From Acidaminococcus sp. (GTDB lineage Bacteria > Bacillota > Negativicutes > Acidaminococcales > Acidaminococcaceae), in assembly GCA_022482815.1 (NCBI GenBank), contig JAKVOM010000001.1, positions 1,880,946 to 1,944,945 on the forward strand: a stretch of DNA of 64,000 bases, read 5' to 3'. The translations under genes and the position numbers were made by a program. The notes beneath the pieces were generated by a model, which searched no databases, was not told the origin of the DNA, and saw nothing but the letters and a program-made list of their open reading frames with translations. Positions 34,575-44,300 of this stretch are shown here, one piece after another (position 1 is the stretch's first letter; the number at the start of each line of letters is the position of its first letter).

Positions 34575-36122
34575 ATGGAAAACTTACAGCATGAGTTGGT
34601 CCTGGTCATCGACTTCGGCGCCCAGTACGCTCAGTTGATTGCCAGACGTGTCCGTGAATGCGGGGTATACTGCGAAATCATTCCGTACACCTATACCCTG
34701 GAACAGATCAAAGCCAAGAACCCGAAAGCTATTATTTTCTCCGGCGGCCCGAGCAGCGTGTACGCTGAAAATACCCCGACTGTCGATGATGGAGTCTTTA
34801 AGCTGGGGATTCCGCTCTTAGGTCTCTGCTATGGTCATCAGCTCATGGCCAAGAAACTCGGCGGCGTCGTAGCCCATGCCGGTACGGCCGGTGAATACGG
34901 CAAGACGGCTGTCGTGCTCGATACGGAAACGCGCCTGTTCTCCGGCATCGAAAAGAACAACATCTGCTGGATGAGCCATCAAGATTATGTCGAAAAGGTA
35001 CCGGAAGGCTTTGTCGTAGCCGGCCATACCTCCGAATGCCCTGTGGCTGCCATGATTAACGAAGATAAAAAATTCTATGGTGTTCAGTTCCATCCGGAAG
35101 TTATGCATACGCCTTTTGGCAAAAAGATGTTCAGCAACTTCCTGTTTGACATCTGCGGACTGTCCGGCGACTGGACCATGTCTTCCTTTGCCCAGACTCA
35201 GATTGAAGCTATCCGCAAGAAGGTCGGCAACAAGAACGTGCTGTGCGCCATGAGCGGCGGCGTCGATTCTTCCGTAGCTGCCGTACTGGTTCATAAGGCT
35301 GTCGGCAACCAGCTGACCTGCATTTTCGTAGACCATGGTCTGCTACGCAAAAACGAAGGCGACCAGGTCGAAAAAGTCTTCAAGAAAGACTTTGATATGA
35401 ATATCATCCGCGTGAACGCTAAAGACCGTTTCCTGGGGAAATTGAAGGGCGTCAGCGATCCTGAAAAGAAACGTAAGATCATCGGGGAAGAATTTATCCG
35501 CGTCTTCGAAGAAGAATCCAAGAAGATCGGCCATGTCGATTACCTGGTACAGGGCACCATTTATCCGGATGTTGTGGAATCCGGCGGTACCGGCACCAGC
35601 GCTACCATCAAGAGCCATCATAACGTAGGTGGTCTTCCTAAAGACATGAACCTCGGCCTCATCGAACCGCTGCGCACGCTCTTTAAGGATGAAGTTCGTG
35701 CCGTCGGTGAAGAACTCGGTATCCCGAGCGAGCTCGTATGGCGTCAGCCGTTCCCGGGACCGGGCCTTGCGATCCGCGTCCTCGGCGAAGTCACCGAAGA
35801 AAAACTGGCCATCGTGCGTGAAGCCGATGCCATCTTCCGCGAAGAAATTGCCAAAGCCGGTCTTGACCGCAGCATCTGGCAGTATTTCGCCTGCCTGCCT
35901 AATATCCGCAGCGTCGGCGTTATGGGCGACTTCAGAACCTATACCAATACCATAGCCCTTCGTGCCGTCAATAGCACCGACGGGATGACCAGTGACTGGG
36001 CCCATATCCCGTACCATGTACTCGATATCGTGTCCCGCCGCATCGTCAACGAAGTGCCGGGCGTTAACAGAGTGGTATACGATATCACGAGCAAACCGCC
36101 TGCGACAATAGAGTGGGAGTGA
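34575..36122 (+). CDS. guaA: GMP synthase (glutamine-hydrolysing)
   Basis: 515 residues. Class I glutamine amidotransferase domain (residues 1 to about 190) with the nucleophile in [11 protein letters not shown] and the triad His/Glu in [10 protein letters not shown]. The ATP-pyrophosphatase domain has the PP-loop [13 protein letters not shown], and the dimerisation domain ends KPPATIEWE as in other GuaA. It converts XMP to GMP using glutamine and ATP. The ATG at 34575 with ggaggaag upstream is preferred over 34557. A strong terminator follows, so it is monocistronic. Confidence 0.98.
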   Translation: MENLQHELVLVIDFGAQYAQLIARRVRECGVYCEIIPYTYTLEQIKAKNPKAIIFSGGPSSVYAENTPTVDDGVFKLGIPLLGLCYGHQLMAKKLGGVVAHAGTAGEYGKTAVVLDTETRLFSGIEKNNICWMSHQDYVEKVPEGFVVAGHTSECPVAAMINEDKKFYGVQFHPEVMHTPFGKKMFSNFLFDICGLSGDWTMSSFAQTQIEAIRKKVGNKNVLCAMSGGVDSSVAAVLVHKAVGNQLTCIFVDHGLLRKNEGDQVEKVFKKDFDMNIIRVNAKDRFLGKLKGVSDPEKKRKIIGEEFIRVFEEESKKIGHVDYLVQGTIYPDVVESGGTGTSATIKSHHNVGGLPKDMNLGLIEPLRTLFKDEVRAVGEELGIPSELVWRQPFPGPGLAIRVLGEVTEEKLAIVREADAIFREEIAKAGLDRSIWQYFACLPNIRSVGVMGDFRTYTNTIALRAVNSTDGMTSDWAHIPYHVLDIVSRRIVNEVPGVNRVVYDITSKPPATIEWE

Positions 36123-36131
36123 CGCTTAAAT

Positions 36132-36179
36132 AAAAATCCCTGCAAGTCTTGATTTTATGAGGCTTGCAGGGATTTTTTC
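36132..36179 (+). terminator. terminator after guaA
   Basis: AAAATCCCTGCAAGtCTT pairs with AGGCTTGCAGGGATTTT, followed by a T run. 36180-36409 holds no gene; GAGACGTCTC, a perfect palindrome, occurs at about 36333-36342 upstream of the aldehyde dehydrogenase. Confidence 0.85.
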
Positions 36180-36409
36180 TATTTAGCAAAAATCGCAGAA
36201 TCTTCATAACTTTTGAGAATCTCGACATAGAGTAACGGAATTAGATTTTCGGCCTTTCCGTTGCTATGATAATGACAACACAGAAAAAATAACTTTGCTG
36301 CTGTTTCAGCAAGATGCTGGACGGCACGATGACGAGACGTCTCATGTACCAATGACGTGCAGCAAGTTTGTCTTTGATTGGCAGGAATTAAAGCAGGGAG
36401 GTCATTATC

Positions 36410-37843
36410 ATGCAAATGCTGATTGGCGGAAAAGAAACAGGAGCTTCTGACGGAAAAACATTTGAAGTACTAAATCCGACGACTCATGAGGTCATTGATA
36501 CGTTTCCGGCTGCCACAAAAGAGGACATTGATACGATCCTTGAAAATGCCCGCAAAGGCAGTCGTGAATGGGCCGCCGTTCCTCTCTGGAAAAGAATCGA
36601 CATTTTGAAGGAGTGTATTCATGCTATTGAAGAACACCGTGATGAACTGGGAAAGAGTATTGTAAGGGAACTCGGAGTCCCCATTTCCCAGGTACAGGGT
36701 GAAATCAATACGGCAGCTGCAAGAGCCACGGCCAGCACGGAAGGCGCCAGATTCATCAATGGGGAGTGCTATCCTCCTTCGAACTGTTCCGCGTCTGAAG
36801 AGGATTTGATCGTCACTGTGCGGGAACCACTTGGCGTAGTGCTTGCAATCATACCCTTTAATTTTCCGGTAGCGACCTTCTGCACGAAGGTATGGCCGGC
36901 ACTTTTGATGGGAAATGCGGTCGTCGCCAAACTTCCTTCTGATGATCCTCTCACGATTATCAAGGTGACAAAGCTCATGCTTTCCTGCGGCGTACCGGGA
37001 AATGCGCTGCAGGTCGTTACCGGCAGCGGTTCTGTTCTGGGCAGATGGCTGAATACGGATAGTCGGATTGATGCCATTTCCATGACAGGGAGTACGCAGG
37101 TTGGCGCGTCAGTCGCCGTAGATGCAGGGAAAAATCTTGCAAGCTGCGCCCTTGAACTTGGCGGCAATGATCCGCTGATTATTCTGCCGGATGCCGACAT
37201 CGACTATGCTGTAAGCCAGGCCATCGCCAACAGAAGTAATCGCTCCGGTCAGATCTGCCATTCTTCTAAGCGCTTTATCGTACACAGTTCGCTGAAGGAC
37301 GAATTTACGCGCAGATTGGTAGAAGAGCTTCGTAAGAAAAAAGTCGGAGATCCGATGGATCCAGACACCGTATTTGGCCCTGTTGTATCGGAGAGGGCTG
37401 CCGCAAATATAGAAAAGCAGATTAATCTCAATGTGGAAGAGGGGGCTAAAGTTCTCCTTGGGGGGAAACGGTTTAACAAAACCTTTATTGAACCGACCGT
37501 GCTCGATTGTCCTCATGAGGCAGAAGCCGCACATAGTATGGAAATCTTTGGCCCGGTATGGACCGTGCTGAGCTACGACACTGTGGAAGAGGCCATTGAA
37601 CTGGCCAACGATACCATGTACGGACTTAGCTCCGGTGTCATCGGAAAAGATATGGGCACCATGCTTCACATTGCCCAAAATATCCAGGCAGGAACTTGTG
37701 TCCTGAATGGCGGCGGTTCTTATGCGGCTCCTTACTCTCCGTTTGGTGGGTATAAGAAAAGTGGATTGGGAAGACAGTCTGCAATGGAAAATCTCAAGGA
37801 ATTCAGTCAGATTAAAACGATTGTCTTCAGGCATTCATTTTGA
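36410..37843 (+). CDS. NAD(P)-dependent aldehyde dehydrogenase
   Basis: 477 residues, full length for the ALDH superfamily. The catalytic Glu lies in CALELGGNDP (about residue 248) and the catalytic Cys in RSGQICHSSKRF (about 285). The cofactor region SMTGSTQVG and the C-terminal NGGGSYAAPYSPFGGYKKSGLGR motif are typical. It oxidises an aldehyde to the acid; resemblance to the lactaldehyde / GapN-like branch is an impression only. The ATG follows gggaggtc by 7 bases. It is a single-gene unit ended by the bidirectional hairpin at 37912. Confidence 0.93.
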   Translation: MQMLIGGKETGASDGKTFEVLNPTTHEVIDTFPAATKEDIDTILENARKGSREWAAVPLWKRIDILKECIHAIEEHRDELGKSIVRELGVPISQVQGEINTAAARATASTEGARFINGECYPPSNCSASEEDLIVTVREPLGVVLAIIPFNFPVATFCTKVWPALLMGNAVVAKLPSDDPLTIIKVTKLMLSCGVPGNALQVVTGSGSVLGRWLNTDSRIDAISMTGSTQVGASVAVDAGKNLASCALELGGNDPLIILPDADIDYAVSQAIANRSNRSGQICHSSKRFIVHSSLKDEFTRRLVEELRKKKVGDPMDPDTVFGPVVSERAAANIEKQINLNVEEGAKVLLGGKRFNKTFIEPTVLDCPHEAEAAHSMEIFGPVWTVLSYDTVEEAIELANDTMYGLSSGVIGKDMGTMLHIAQNIQAGTCVLNGGGSYAAPYSPFGGYKKSGLGRQSAMENLKEFSQIKTIVFRHSF

Positions 37844-37911
37844 AATCGCATGATTGGTGCATAATACTATTGTCCTCTGCAGAATCAACTAAAAACTAAT
37901 AAAAATTGGCG

Positions 37912-37958
37912 AAAATCAGGGTACCCATTCCAAAAGGAGCGAGTACCCTGATTTTTGT
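37912..37958. terminator. bidirectional terminator
   Basis: AAAATCAGGGTAC (37912-37924) pairs with GTACCCTGATTTT (37943-37955), with A-rich left and T-rich right flanks. It lies between the convergent aldehyde dehydrogenase and UDG-like genes. Confidence 0.8.
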
Positions 37959-37970
37959 TGGTTGAACTAA

Positions 37971-38678
37971 TCAATTGTCTTTAATCCACTTAGATACTTC
38001 ATTGACGAAATCAATTCTTTTCTTAAACTGCGGATGGCCGGTACGAAGGATATGGAATGATTGATTGTCTATGTCAGCGGTGGCTTCCTGCCAACACATA
38101 GTATTATGGCTTCCTATCTGCTTTCTATCGTCATTGTAAAGAATCTTATAGCTGTTAGTGTCGAAGACTTTAAGAATATAAGCATCATAATTCCGGGCTG
38201 TATAAAAAATGATATGTGTAGGGTTGATTATCTTTATCTCATTTTGTAGAATCTTAAACTTCAAGATGCAATTCTCTTTAACCAAATCCGGAGTCGTATC
38301 ATTTCCTGACGAATTGTTGCATTTAATAATGTTTGTAAATGCGATGTGCTCTACTGAATCGTCGCCAAATATGGTTTGAGTAATTTCCCGGGTATAACTC
38401 CAGTATGGCCAGCTTTCATCCCAAAGGTAGTTACGAGTAGCTTGAAAAGTATTACGAAAACCGTTTTCTTTCGTACCTGGATTACCTCTTGCATTTTTAC
38501 CGACAAACAAAATTCTTTTGGGATTCTTATAAAAATCCTTACCTACACACCAACAACTAATCGGATCGGATAGGTTATTGATATTATCATGACAATCTTT
38601 GCATTCGTCGCGTGTGCCGATGCTCATATCATGATACAGCTTGAGCAATTTTTGCTCTGCCTCATTGCAGTCGTGCAT
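37971..38678 (-). CDS. uracil-DNA-glycosylase-like fold protein (tentative)
   Basis: 235 residues. The central part resembles the UDG-like superfamily: RILFVGKNARGNPG in place of the GxAPG loop, FTNIIKCNN like the TN(V/I)VKC segment, and a late HP (RTGHPQFKKR). An N-terminal Cys cluster (CKDCHDN, CWC) might bind metal. If correct, it could recognise modified bases, but catalytic residues cannot be confirmed. The ATG at 38678 with aaaaggag is preferred to 38729. It is clearly more AT-rich than its neighbours and stands alone, which suggests horizontal transfer. Confidence 0.65.
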   Translation of the reverse strand: MHDCNEAEQKLLKLYHDMSIGTRDECKDCHDNINNLSDPISCWCVGKDFYKNPKRILFVGKNARGNPGTKENGFRNTFQATRNYLWDESWPYWSYTREITQTIFGDDSVEHIAFTNIIKCNNSSGNDTTPDLVKENCILKFKILQNEIKIINPTHIIFYTARNYDAYILKVFDTNSYKILYNDDRKQIGSHNTMCWQEATADIDNQSFHILRTGHPQFKKRIDFVNEVSKWIKDN

Positions 38679-38721
38679 TGTGTTTTCTCCTTTTCTTTTT
38701 AAACAACTTCCTTTTGTCATA

Positions 38722-38825
38722 TGCTTCACTATCTGCAGCTATCGGCTATCTGCTAACTGCTATCTGCCATGGGTTTTGTATGGCAAACTGCCCGCACTAT
38801 GGTACTAGCCACTAATTTTTATCCA
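38722..38825. repeat. copy of the 'taactgctatctgcc ... ctgcccgcactatgg' repeat
   Basis: Matches 19060-19168 closely. Its right end runs into the last codons and stop of the HxlR gene, so the repeat has probably supplied that gene's C-terminal end. Confidence 0.6.
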
Positions 38826-39162
38826 CTTTTTTCACTCTATGGCGATCTCCCCACTCACACATCTGATCCAAGATGGGCATCAGACTTTTGCCCCGTTCCG
38901 TAAGGGAGTATTCCACTTTGGGAGGAATCTGCGGATATTCCTCGCGGTGGACCAACCCGTCACGTTCCAGCTCTTTTAACGTGGAACTCAGCGTCTTGAA
39001 CGAGATACCGCCGATATAGCGCTGCATCTCATTGAAACGTACGACGCCGAATTCCATCAGCGTGTATAAGATGGTCATTTTATATTTCCCGTTAATCAAA
39101 GAGAGAGTATAGCTGAAACCGGTCGTCTCCAGCTTTTCCTTTGAAATGCATCTTTCATCCAT
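38812..39162 (-). CDS. HxlR-family transcriptional regulator
   Basis: 116 residues: KCMDERC..., the winged helix with GKYKMTILYTLMEFGVVRFNEMQRYIGGISFKTLSSTLKELERDGLVHREEYPQIPPKVEYSLTERG. The ATG at 39162 follows ggaggtaagtgt; upstream in-frame Met codons extend into the divergent promoter and are unlikely. HxlR regulators typically respond to electrophiles or redox state and control the divergent gene, here a flavin reductase. The C-terminus is encoded within a dispersed repeat. Confidence 0.92.
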   Translation of the reverse strand: MDERCISKEKLETTGFSYTLSLINGKYKMTILYTLMEFGVVRFNEMQRYIGGISFKTLSSTLKELERDGLVHREEYPQIPPKVEYSLTERGKSLMPILDQMCEWGDRHRVKKVDKN

Positions 39163-39292
39163 ACACTTACCTCCGGTATAGTACATTACGTCAATGTGCG
39201 TACTTGTTATCATTACCATTACTAGGTATAGTATAAATACAGGTGAAATTTCTGTCAAACTGATGCATGAAATGAAGAAGGAGTGACCCATA
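39163..39292. promoter_or_regulatory. divergent promoter region with candidate HxlR operator
   Basis: The inverted repeat GTACATT (39181-39187) - acgtc - AATGT (39193-39197) gc GTAC (39200-39203) lies between the divergent starts. A possible -10, TATAAA, lies at about 39233-39238 for the flavin reductase operon. Autoregulation and control of the reductase genes from this site is inference from the divergent layout. Confidence 0.5.
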
Positions 39293-39874
39293 ATGACAAA
39301 AGATTTGGGCGTGAAACCCTATCTGTTTCCGATGCCGACTTATATGATCGGTACGTACAATGAAGATGATACAGTCGACGTCATGATGATGGCCTGGGGC
39401 GGTATCTGTGCAGAAGATATGGTGGCGCTGAACCTTGAAGAAGATCACAAAACGACCGCCAATATCAGAAAGAGAAAAGCCTTTACGCTCGCTATCCCGG
39501 GGACGGATACGCTGAAAGAATCTGACTTTTTCGGCATTGCCACGAGTAATAAAATGGCTGATAAGTTTGAACGCAGCGGCCTGCATGCCGTGAAAAGTAC
39601 ACGCGTCGATGCTCCGATTATTACGGAATATCCGGTAACGCTGGAATGCGAAGCCGTAGAATTTCAGGACCAGCCCTACGGCCTCCGCATCCTCGGCAAA
39701 ATCGTCAATGTTATTGCCGATGAGAAGGTTCTCGATGAGAAAGGGCGCATTGATGCCGGTAAGATCAATGCCTTTGCCTTTGACCAGATGCAGAACGGCT
39801 ATTATGCCATCGGCGAAAAAGTCGGGCAGGCATGGCACAGCGGTGTCGAATTCATGAAGAAGGTGTCTAAGTGA
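39293..39874 (+). CDS. flavin reductase family protein (FMN-binding split barrel)
   Basis: 193 residues. PMPTYMIGTYNEDDTVDVMMMAWGGICAEDMVAL, FTLAIPGTDTLKESDFFGIATSN and the later CEAVEFQDQPYGLRILGKIVNVIAD are the pattern of flavin reductase-like / flavoredoxin proteins. It likely binds FMN and transfers electrons from NAD(P)H or a partner. gaaggagtg precedes the ATG. It overlaps the next gene (GTGA) and is divergent from an HxlR regulator, so this is a two-gene redox operon. Confidence 0.9.
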   Translation: MTKDLGVKPYLFPMPTYMIGTYNEDDTVDVMMMAWGGICAEDMVALNLEEDHKTTANIRKRKAFTLAIPGTDTLKESDFFGIATSNKMADKFERSGLHAVKSTRVDAPIITEYPVTLECEAVEFQDQPYGLRILGKIVNVIADEKVLDEKGRIDAGKINAFAFDQMQNGYYAIGEKVGQAWHSGVEFMKKVSK

Positions 39875-40422
39875 GCAAGAAAATCGTCATCCTGAACGGA
39901 AGTCCTCGCAAAAGGGGAAACACCGCGGGGCTCATCGCTTCATTTACCGAAGGCGCAAAAAGTGCCGGCCATGAAGTGACAGAGTTCTTCCTGAATGGCA
40001 TGAACATCCATGGCTGCCTGGGCTGCTTCGGCGGGCACAGCGATAAAGAATGCCCGTGCGTTCAGAAAGACGATATGGCGGCTATTTATCCTAAAGTAAA
40101 AGAAGCGGATATCATTGTGCTCGCATCGCCGCTTTATTACTGGACCCTCAGCGGACAGCTCAAAACCGTGATTGACCGCCTGTTTGCCCTGGAGGAAGGC
40201 GACGGCCAGAAACTGCGCGGCAACGGTAAGGCTGGCATTCTCCTCATGGCGGCCGAAGGATTCGGCTTTGAGGACAGCCTTACGTATTTCAATCACCTCA
40301 TGAACCACCTGCAGTGGAAAAACCTCGGGTATGTGCTGGCCGGAGGGAATATGGCTGTGGGTGATATTGCAGGGAAACCTGAATTGAAAAAGGCTTACGA
40401 ATTAGGTGAATCCATTCGTTAA
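39871..40422 (+). CDS. flavodoxin-fold NAD(P)H-dependent oxidoreductase
   Basis: 183 residues. KKIVILNGSPRKRGNTAGLIASF is the flavin phosphate loop; GCLGCFGG..CPCVQKDDM is a Cys-rich insertion common in the iron-sulfur flavoprotein-like branch; ASPLYYWTLSGQLKTVIDRLFAL is the second flavin-binding stretch. The GTG start at 39871 overlaps the stop of the flavin reductase by four bases (GTGA), implying translational coupling. Likely acts with its neighbour. The hairpin repeat at 40443-40471 lies 20 bases after the stop and probably terminates the operon. Confidence 0.9.
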   Translation: MSKKIVILNGSPRKRGNTAGLIASFTEGAKSAGHEVTEFFLNGMNIHGCLGCFGGHSDKECPCVQKDDMAAIYPKVKEADIIVLASPLYYWTLSGQLKTVIDRLFALEEGDGQKLRGNGKAGILLMAAEGFGFEDSLTYFNHLMNHLQWKNLGYVLAGGNMAVGDIAGKPELKKAYELGESIR

Positions 40423-41397
40423 AAAAGCATTCTTAATATTAAGGCATACGTTCCTTAACAGAGCGTATGCCTTATTTTATATTAGAAGAAGCTATCATCC
40501 ACCGCACTCGTATTTTTTATCAAAAAACAAGAGGGCGAAAGAGCTGTTGATAGGCCCATTAGTGCTTTTATAATAAGAGAAAGACTAAAATATCGTAAAA
40601 AATAATAAGAGGGTCATCATCCACCGCAAGCGATCCCCCTTCCTCAATGTCGCATAGCGACGTCGAGGAAGGTCCCTGAAGAATTTACCGCAGCGGCATT
40701 TAATATTTTATTTGGCAAACCGACGTCAGGAGGTTTGGCTACGGAGAACCTTGTTCCAAGCCGCCCCGCTCGCCCAAGTTAAACCAAACCGTAAGGTTTG
40801 GAATTCCTTTGCCACCTCCGTCCAGAGGAAGGAGGATGGGCCACGAAGTGGCGGAGAAAAGTAAGTTAAGGAGAATCGCTTGCGATGGAGGGATAGCTAC
40901 TTTTATTATTTTTTTTGCCAAGGCGAAGCCTTGGCGACTATATCCGGCCTTCTTCGAGCGTTAGCGAGGAAGAGGGAGGACCGCAGTGGGCGTCGATTGA
41001 CTTGGCAATCGCACCCACGACCGCGGTGGATATTCAGTTAGATAACAGGTAAGGGTAAATAAGAGAGAATTGAAAATAGCAGCCCCTGTTTTATATTGTT
41101 TTCCTACCTGCTAATCAGCATATTCAGCCTACATTTCCGTACTTCTTTTATGACATAATTTTGAATAGGGTTTATAACCACGGCTAAATAAGTAAATTAA
41201 TGGAAAAAAATGAAAATTTTATCCTTACGCGGTATAATGGCTGAAAAGGCAGTTATTTCAAAAGTGTTCTTATTTTAATTTTTCGGCGGTGCGGCTGCCG
41301 GATGGTGGGATATTTTTAATTTAGTCTATCATGAACCGCATCATGCGTATCGGCATTGTGAATGATGCGTGAAGCAGGATTGGGGAGAGGTTTGATT
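40423..41397. repeat. repeat-rich gap before the zinc-ribbon island
   Basis: 40443-40471 is the GGCATACG...CGTATGCC hairpin with T-rich tail. 40485-40515 is part of the 'agaagctatcatccaccgcactcg' module. 40640-40676 is a CTTCCTCAATGTCGC/GCGACGTCGAGGAAG hairpin. 40780-40900 is a mosaic matching 420-620 ('aagttaaaccaaaccgtaaggtttggaattcc' type). 41021-41050 is the start of the ~100-bp repeat. 41090-41397 is AT-rich, with the shared motif at 41114-41175 and TATAAT at about 41233-41238. No gene is supported. Confidence 0.6.
41114..41175 (+). promoter_or_regulatory. conserved upstream motif, copy 1
   Basis: The stretch from 'agcatattcagcct' to 'tttatgacataattttgaatagg' is matched at 45431-45485 with the same spacing ('agcgtattcagtcga' to 'tttatggcataattttgcatagg'). 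Each copy lies 200-280 bases upstream of a zinc-ribbon gene. It may be a promoter (CATAAT as -10) or a shared operator. Confidence 0.5.
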
Positions 41398-44300
41398 ATG
41401 TTTTGTATGAAATGCGGCACAAAGCTGCCGGACGATGCAAAGTTTTGTTATAAATGCGGCGCTAAGGTGCCGGAGGGGCTTTCCGGCGGGGCCGAGACTC
41501 CACCAGAGCCTACAGTCGGGAAAGAGACTTCGGCAGCGGCAGACACTCCGGCAAAAAACGGGGCACCGAAACCGATTACGGAAGAAGCGGCTGTTCCAGA
41601 CGAAGGTCCGTCTGAAGTTTCCGGAGAATCGGAAGCAAACCTGCCGGACATACCGGGCGAACATGCACTCATTTCTTCAAAATACCATATTGATTTTCCG
41701 CGACCCCTGGCCCTGCGGCGGGAGCTTTGGGCTCCTTTTAACCGGGAGGGCTATCGTCAGCAGTGGTTCGTGGCCCAGCATATCAGAAAGAATATCAATG
41801 TAGAGGATTATCAGGATCCGAACGAACTCTTAAAGGCGCTTGCGGTTATTATCTTCGGGGGCTGCCGAAGCTCCATTGAAGAAGCGGTGGAAGTCCTGAT
41901 TGACCATGGTGTTGATTTTGTCAGCAGCAATGACCTGATGGACAAGCTTTTTGACCATTTTAATCAGACAGATCTGGCCCGCGGACTCGCACAGGATGCG
42001 GAGGCAATCGACAAGTACCTGCAGCAGCTCGGCGTGGAAAAAGAAATGAACAAGGCCAACTGGCAGGGCGGCGGGTTCGGTATTACCGGTGCCATTAAGG
42101 GTGCCGTCGAAGCCAGCATGCTTAACATGGCCCAGGACGGCTTGAGCTCCCTGGGACGGGCCATTACCGGCAATACGTATGAGGGCCGGGCCAAGAAATT
42201 TATCCGTCAGCGCCTGGATCATCGTGATTACGCCACCATGGGCGGCAACATCGCCAATAACATTATCTCGGTCTGGCTTGTCAATGAAATCGTAGATGTG
42301 CTGGTACAAAATCATAAACTTCCTCCTTTTTCTTTCCATACGAGGGAAGTCAAAAGCCGGATGGACAATATCAACGCCATGCTGGAAAAAGGGCGGTACA
42401 CCAAGGATATGGCGATGCAGGCCCTTTGTGACTGTCTTGCCTCGACTGGTTCCAGCTTCAGTGTCTATCTCGCCATGGCGAAACTTGAGCCGGAAGCGAT
42501 TCCGGATATCCTGAAGGTCGCCGACTCCGAAGGGGATGCCCTGGCTCTGGCTGATATACTGTGGGACAAGATGCATCAGAGCGGGAGTATTGCTTTCCCG
42601 AAATGGGTCGAAAGTATGGGCATTGAGGAAGGGTATAATATCACGTCTGCTGCAGAAATGAGCGTGGTTCGTTATCTCTTTGAGCAATTTCCGGAACAAT
42701 ACCGGGATCGGGTTTTCTTTATCAATGGAGATAACCTGACGGTTCCATTTTATCCGGACCTGGAAGAAGCTAACTATTATGGATTTGGCGACAATGTGAA
42801 GTTTGCTTACGATGGTACGGAACCCCTTGATTTTTCAGCCCATGCTATCAGCTTTTTTAATATCCATTTTGAGCCGCCCTACGCAGCGGTGGAAGCTGCC
42901 CGGGTGGAAAAACTGAGAGAAGAGGCAAGGCTGGCTCAGGAGCAGGGCAACTTTGAAGAGGCGGAAGACGCTTATTTGGCCGGTGCCAATATGGGTGATC
43001 CGGAGTGTATGTACCGCCTGGGCCTTTTGCTTCAGGGCGATGATGAGTCTGAAGATGCTGATACGTGGCTGCAGACAGCGGCGGATCTGGGGCATCCCGA
43101 GGCGTCATGGGAATATTTCCAGCAAAGTGTCAGGGAAGATGAAACGCCGGACTATGACTACCTGTTTAAGGCCGCTAAGGCAGGTCATGGCATGGCCAAT
43201 TTCAAGGCCGGAGAAATCTATGAGAATGGTACGGATCTGGAAGACGGAAAAGATTTCGATAAGGCTGTAACGTATTATAAAAGGGCGGCTGAACTCGGTG
43301 TAGAGGGCGCTGCCGAAGCAATGCAGCGGGCAAAGAAGGCGCTTTATACGCCGGAATTCCAGGAGGCTCTTTTCAAAAACTACCGGAAATATCAGGGGAG
43401 CGATGAGGAAAAGGCGCTGGACTACCTCCGCCGCTCCGCTGCCTTAGGATATGAAGAAGCGCGCAGCGAGCTTTCCGCCTGGGATCTGAAAAAGGCTGCA
43501 GAAGCAAGACAAGATGGCAGCGAGACCGATTGGGAGAGCGTCTGCGCTCTTTATGAAGAAGCTGCGAAATATAACAGTCCCCAGGGCTGCTACGAATTCG
43601 CCCTTTTAAAGGAAAAGGGGTTGGGAAAGCCGATCGACCAGGAGGGCGCAGCAGCGCTCATTTTGCAGTCCGCCCAATACGGTTACGGCCCGGCCTGCGT
43701 CCGGATGGGACAAAAGGAGGCGGGTTCAGGGCACGCCGAAGAGGCTTTTCAATGGTATCAAAAAGGCGCCGCGGCTGATGACCTGGAGGCATATATTCAA
43801 TTGGGGTTCTGCTATCAAACGGGCAGCGGCTGCGACCTAAATCTGAAAAAGGCACTGACTTGTTTCCGCAAAGCCTATGCAGGCGGTGTGAACGAAGCGG
43901 AAGCTTCCATGGTGAGAGCGGATCTTGAATGGGGCGATGAATGTCAGGCCGTCAGCCGGTTCAGTGAAGCCCTGGCGTGCTATGAAGAGGCAGCTTCCTG
44001 CAAGAACGTGGATGGCATGCTGAAAGCCGCGAAGCTGAGAGGCAATGCGGAACTGCAGGATTGCTACGATTATATCCGGGCCATGAGCTGGTATGACAAT
44101 GCGGCAGTGCTTCGGCCGGAAACAAAGGAAACGAAAGAAGCACGCATTTGCTTGAAGGCTTCCGGATCCTTTGAGGAAAGCATGGCTTATTTCGCACGCC
44201 GGTATGGTTCGTCCCTGCAGGGAAGCCATTACCATCTGGGGCAGGAAATCACCGAAGGTATTCTGAATAATGCCATGGATGCGTATGGCAGCAGAATGGG

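Noticed and set aside
34400-34575. Purine riboswitch before guaA
   Set aside because: The conserved loop-loop kissing motifs and junction bases of the purine aptamer are not visible.
36179-36415. 78-codon minus-strand frame between guaA and the aldehyde dehydrogenase
   Set aside because: It includes the guaA terminator and the next gene's ribosome-binding site, has a poor start and no recognisable domain.
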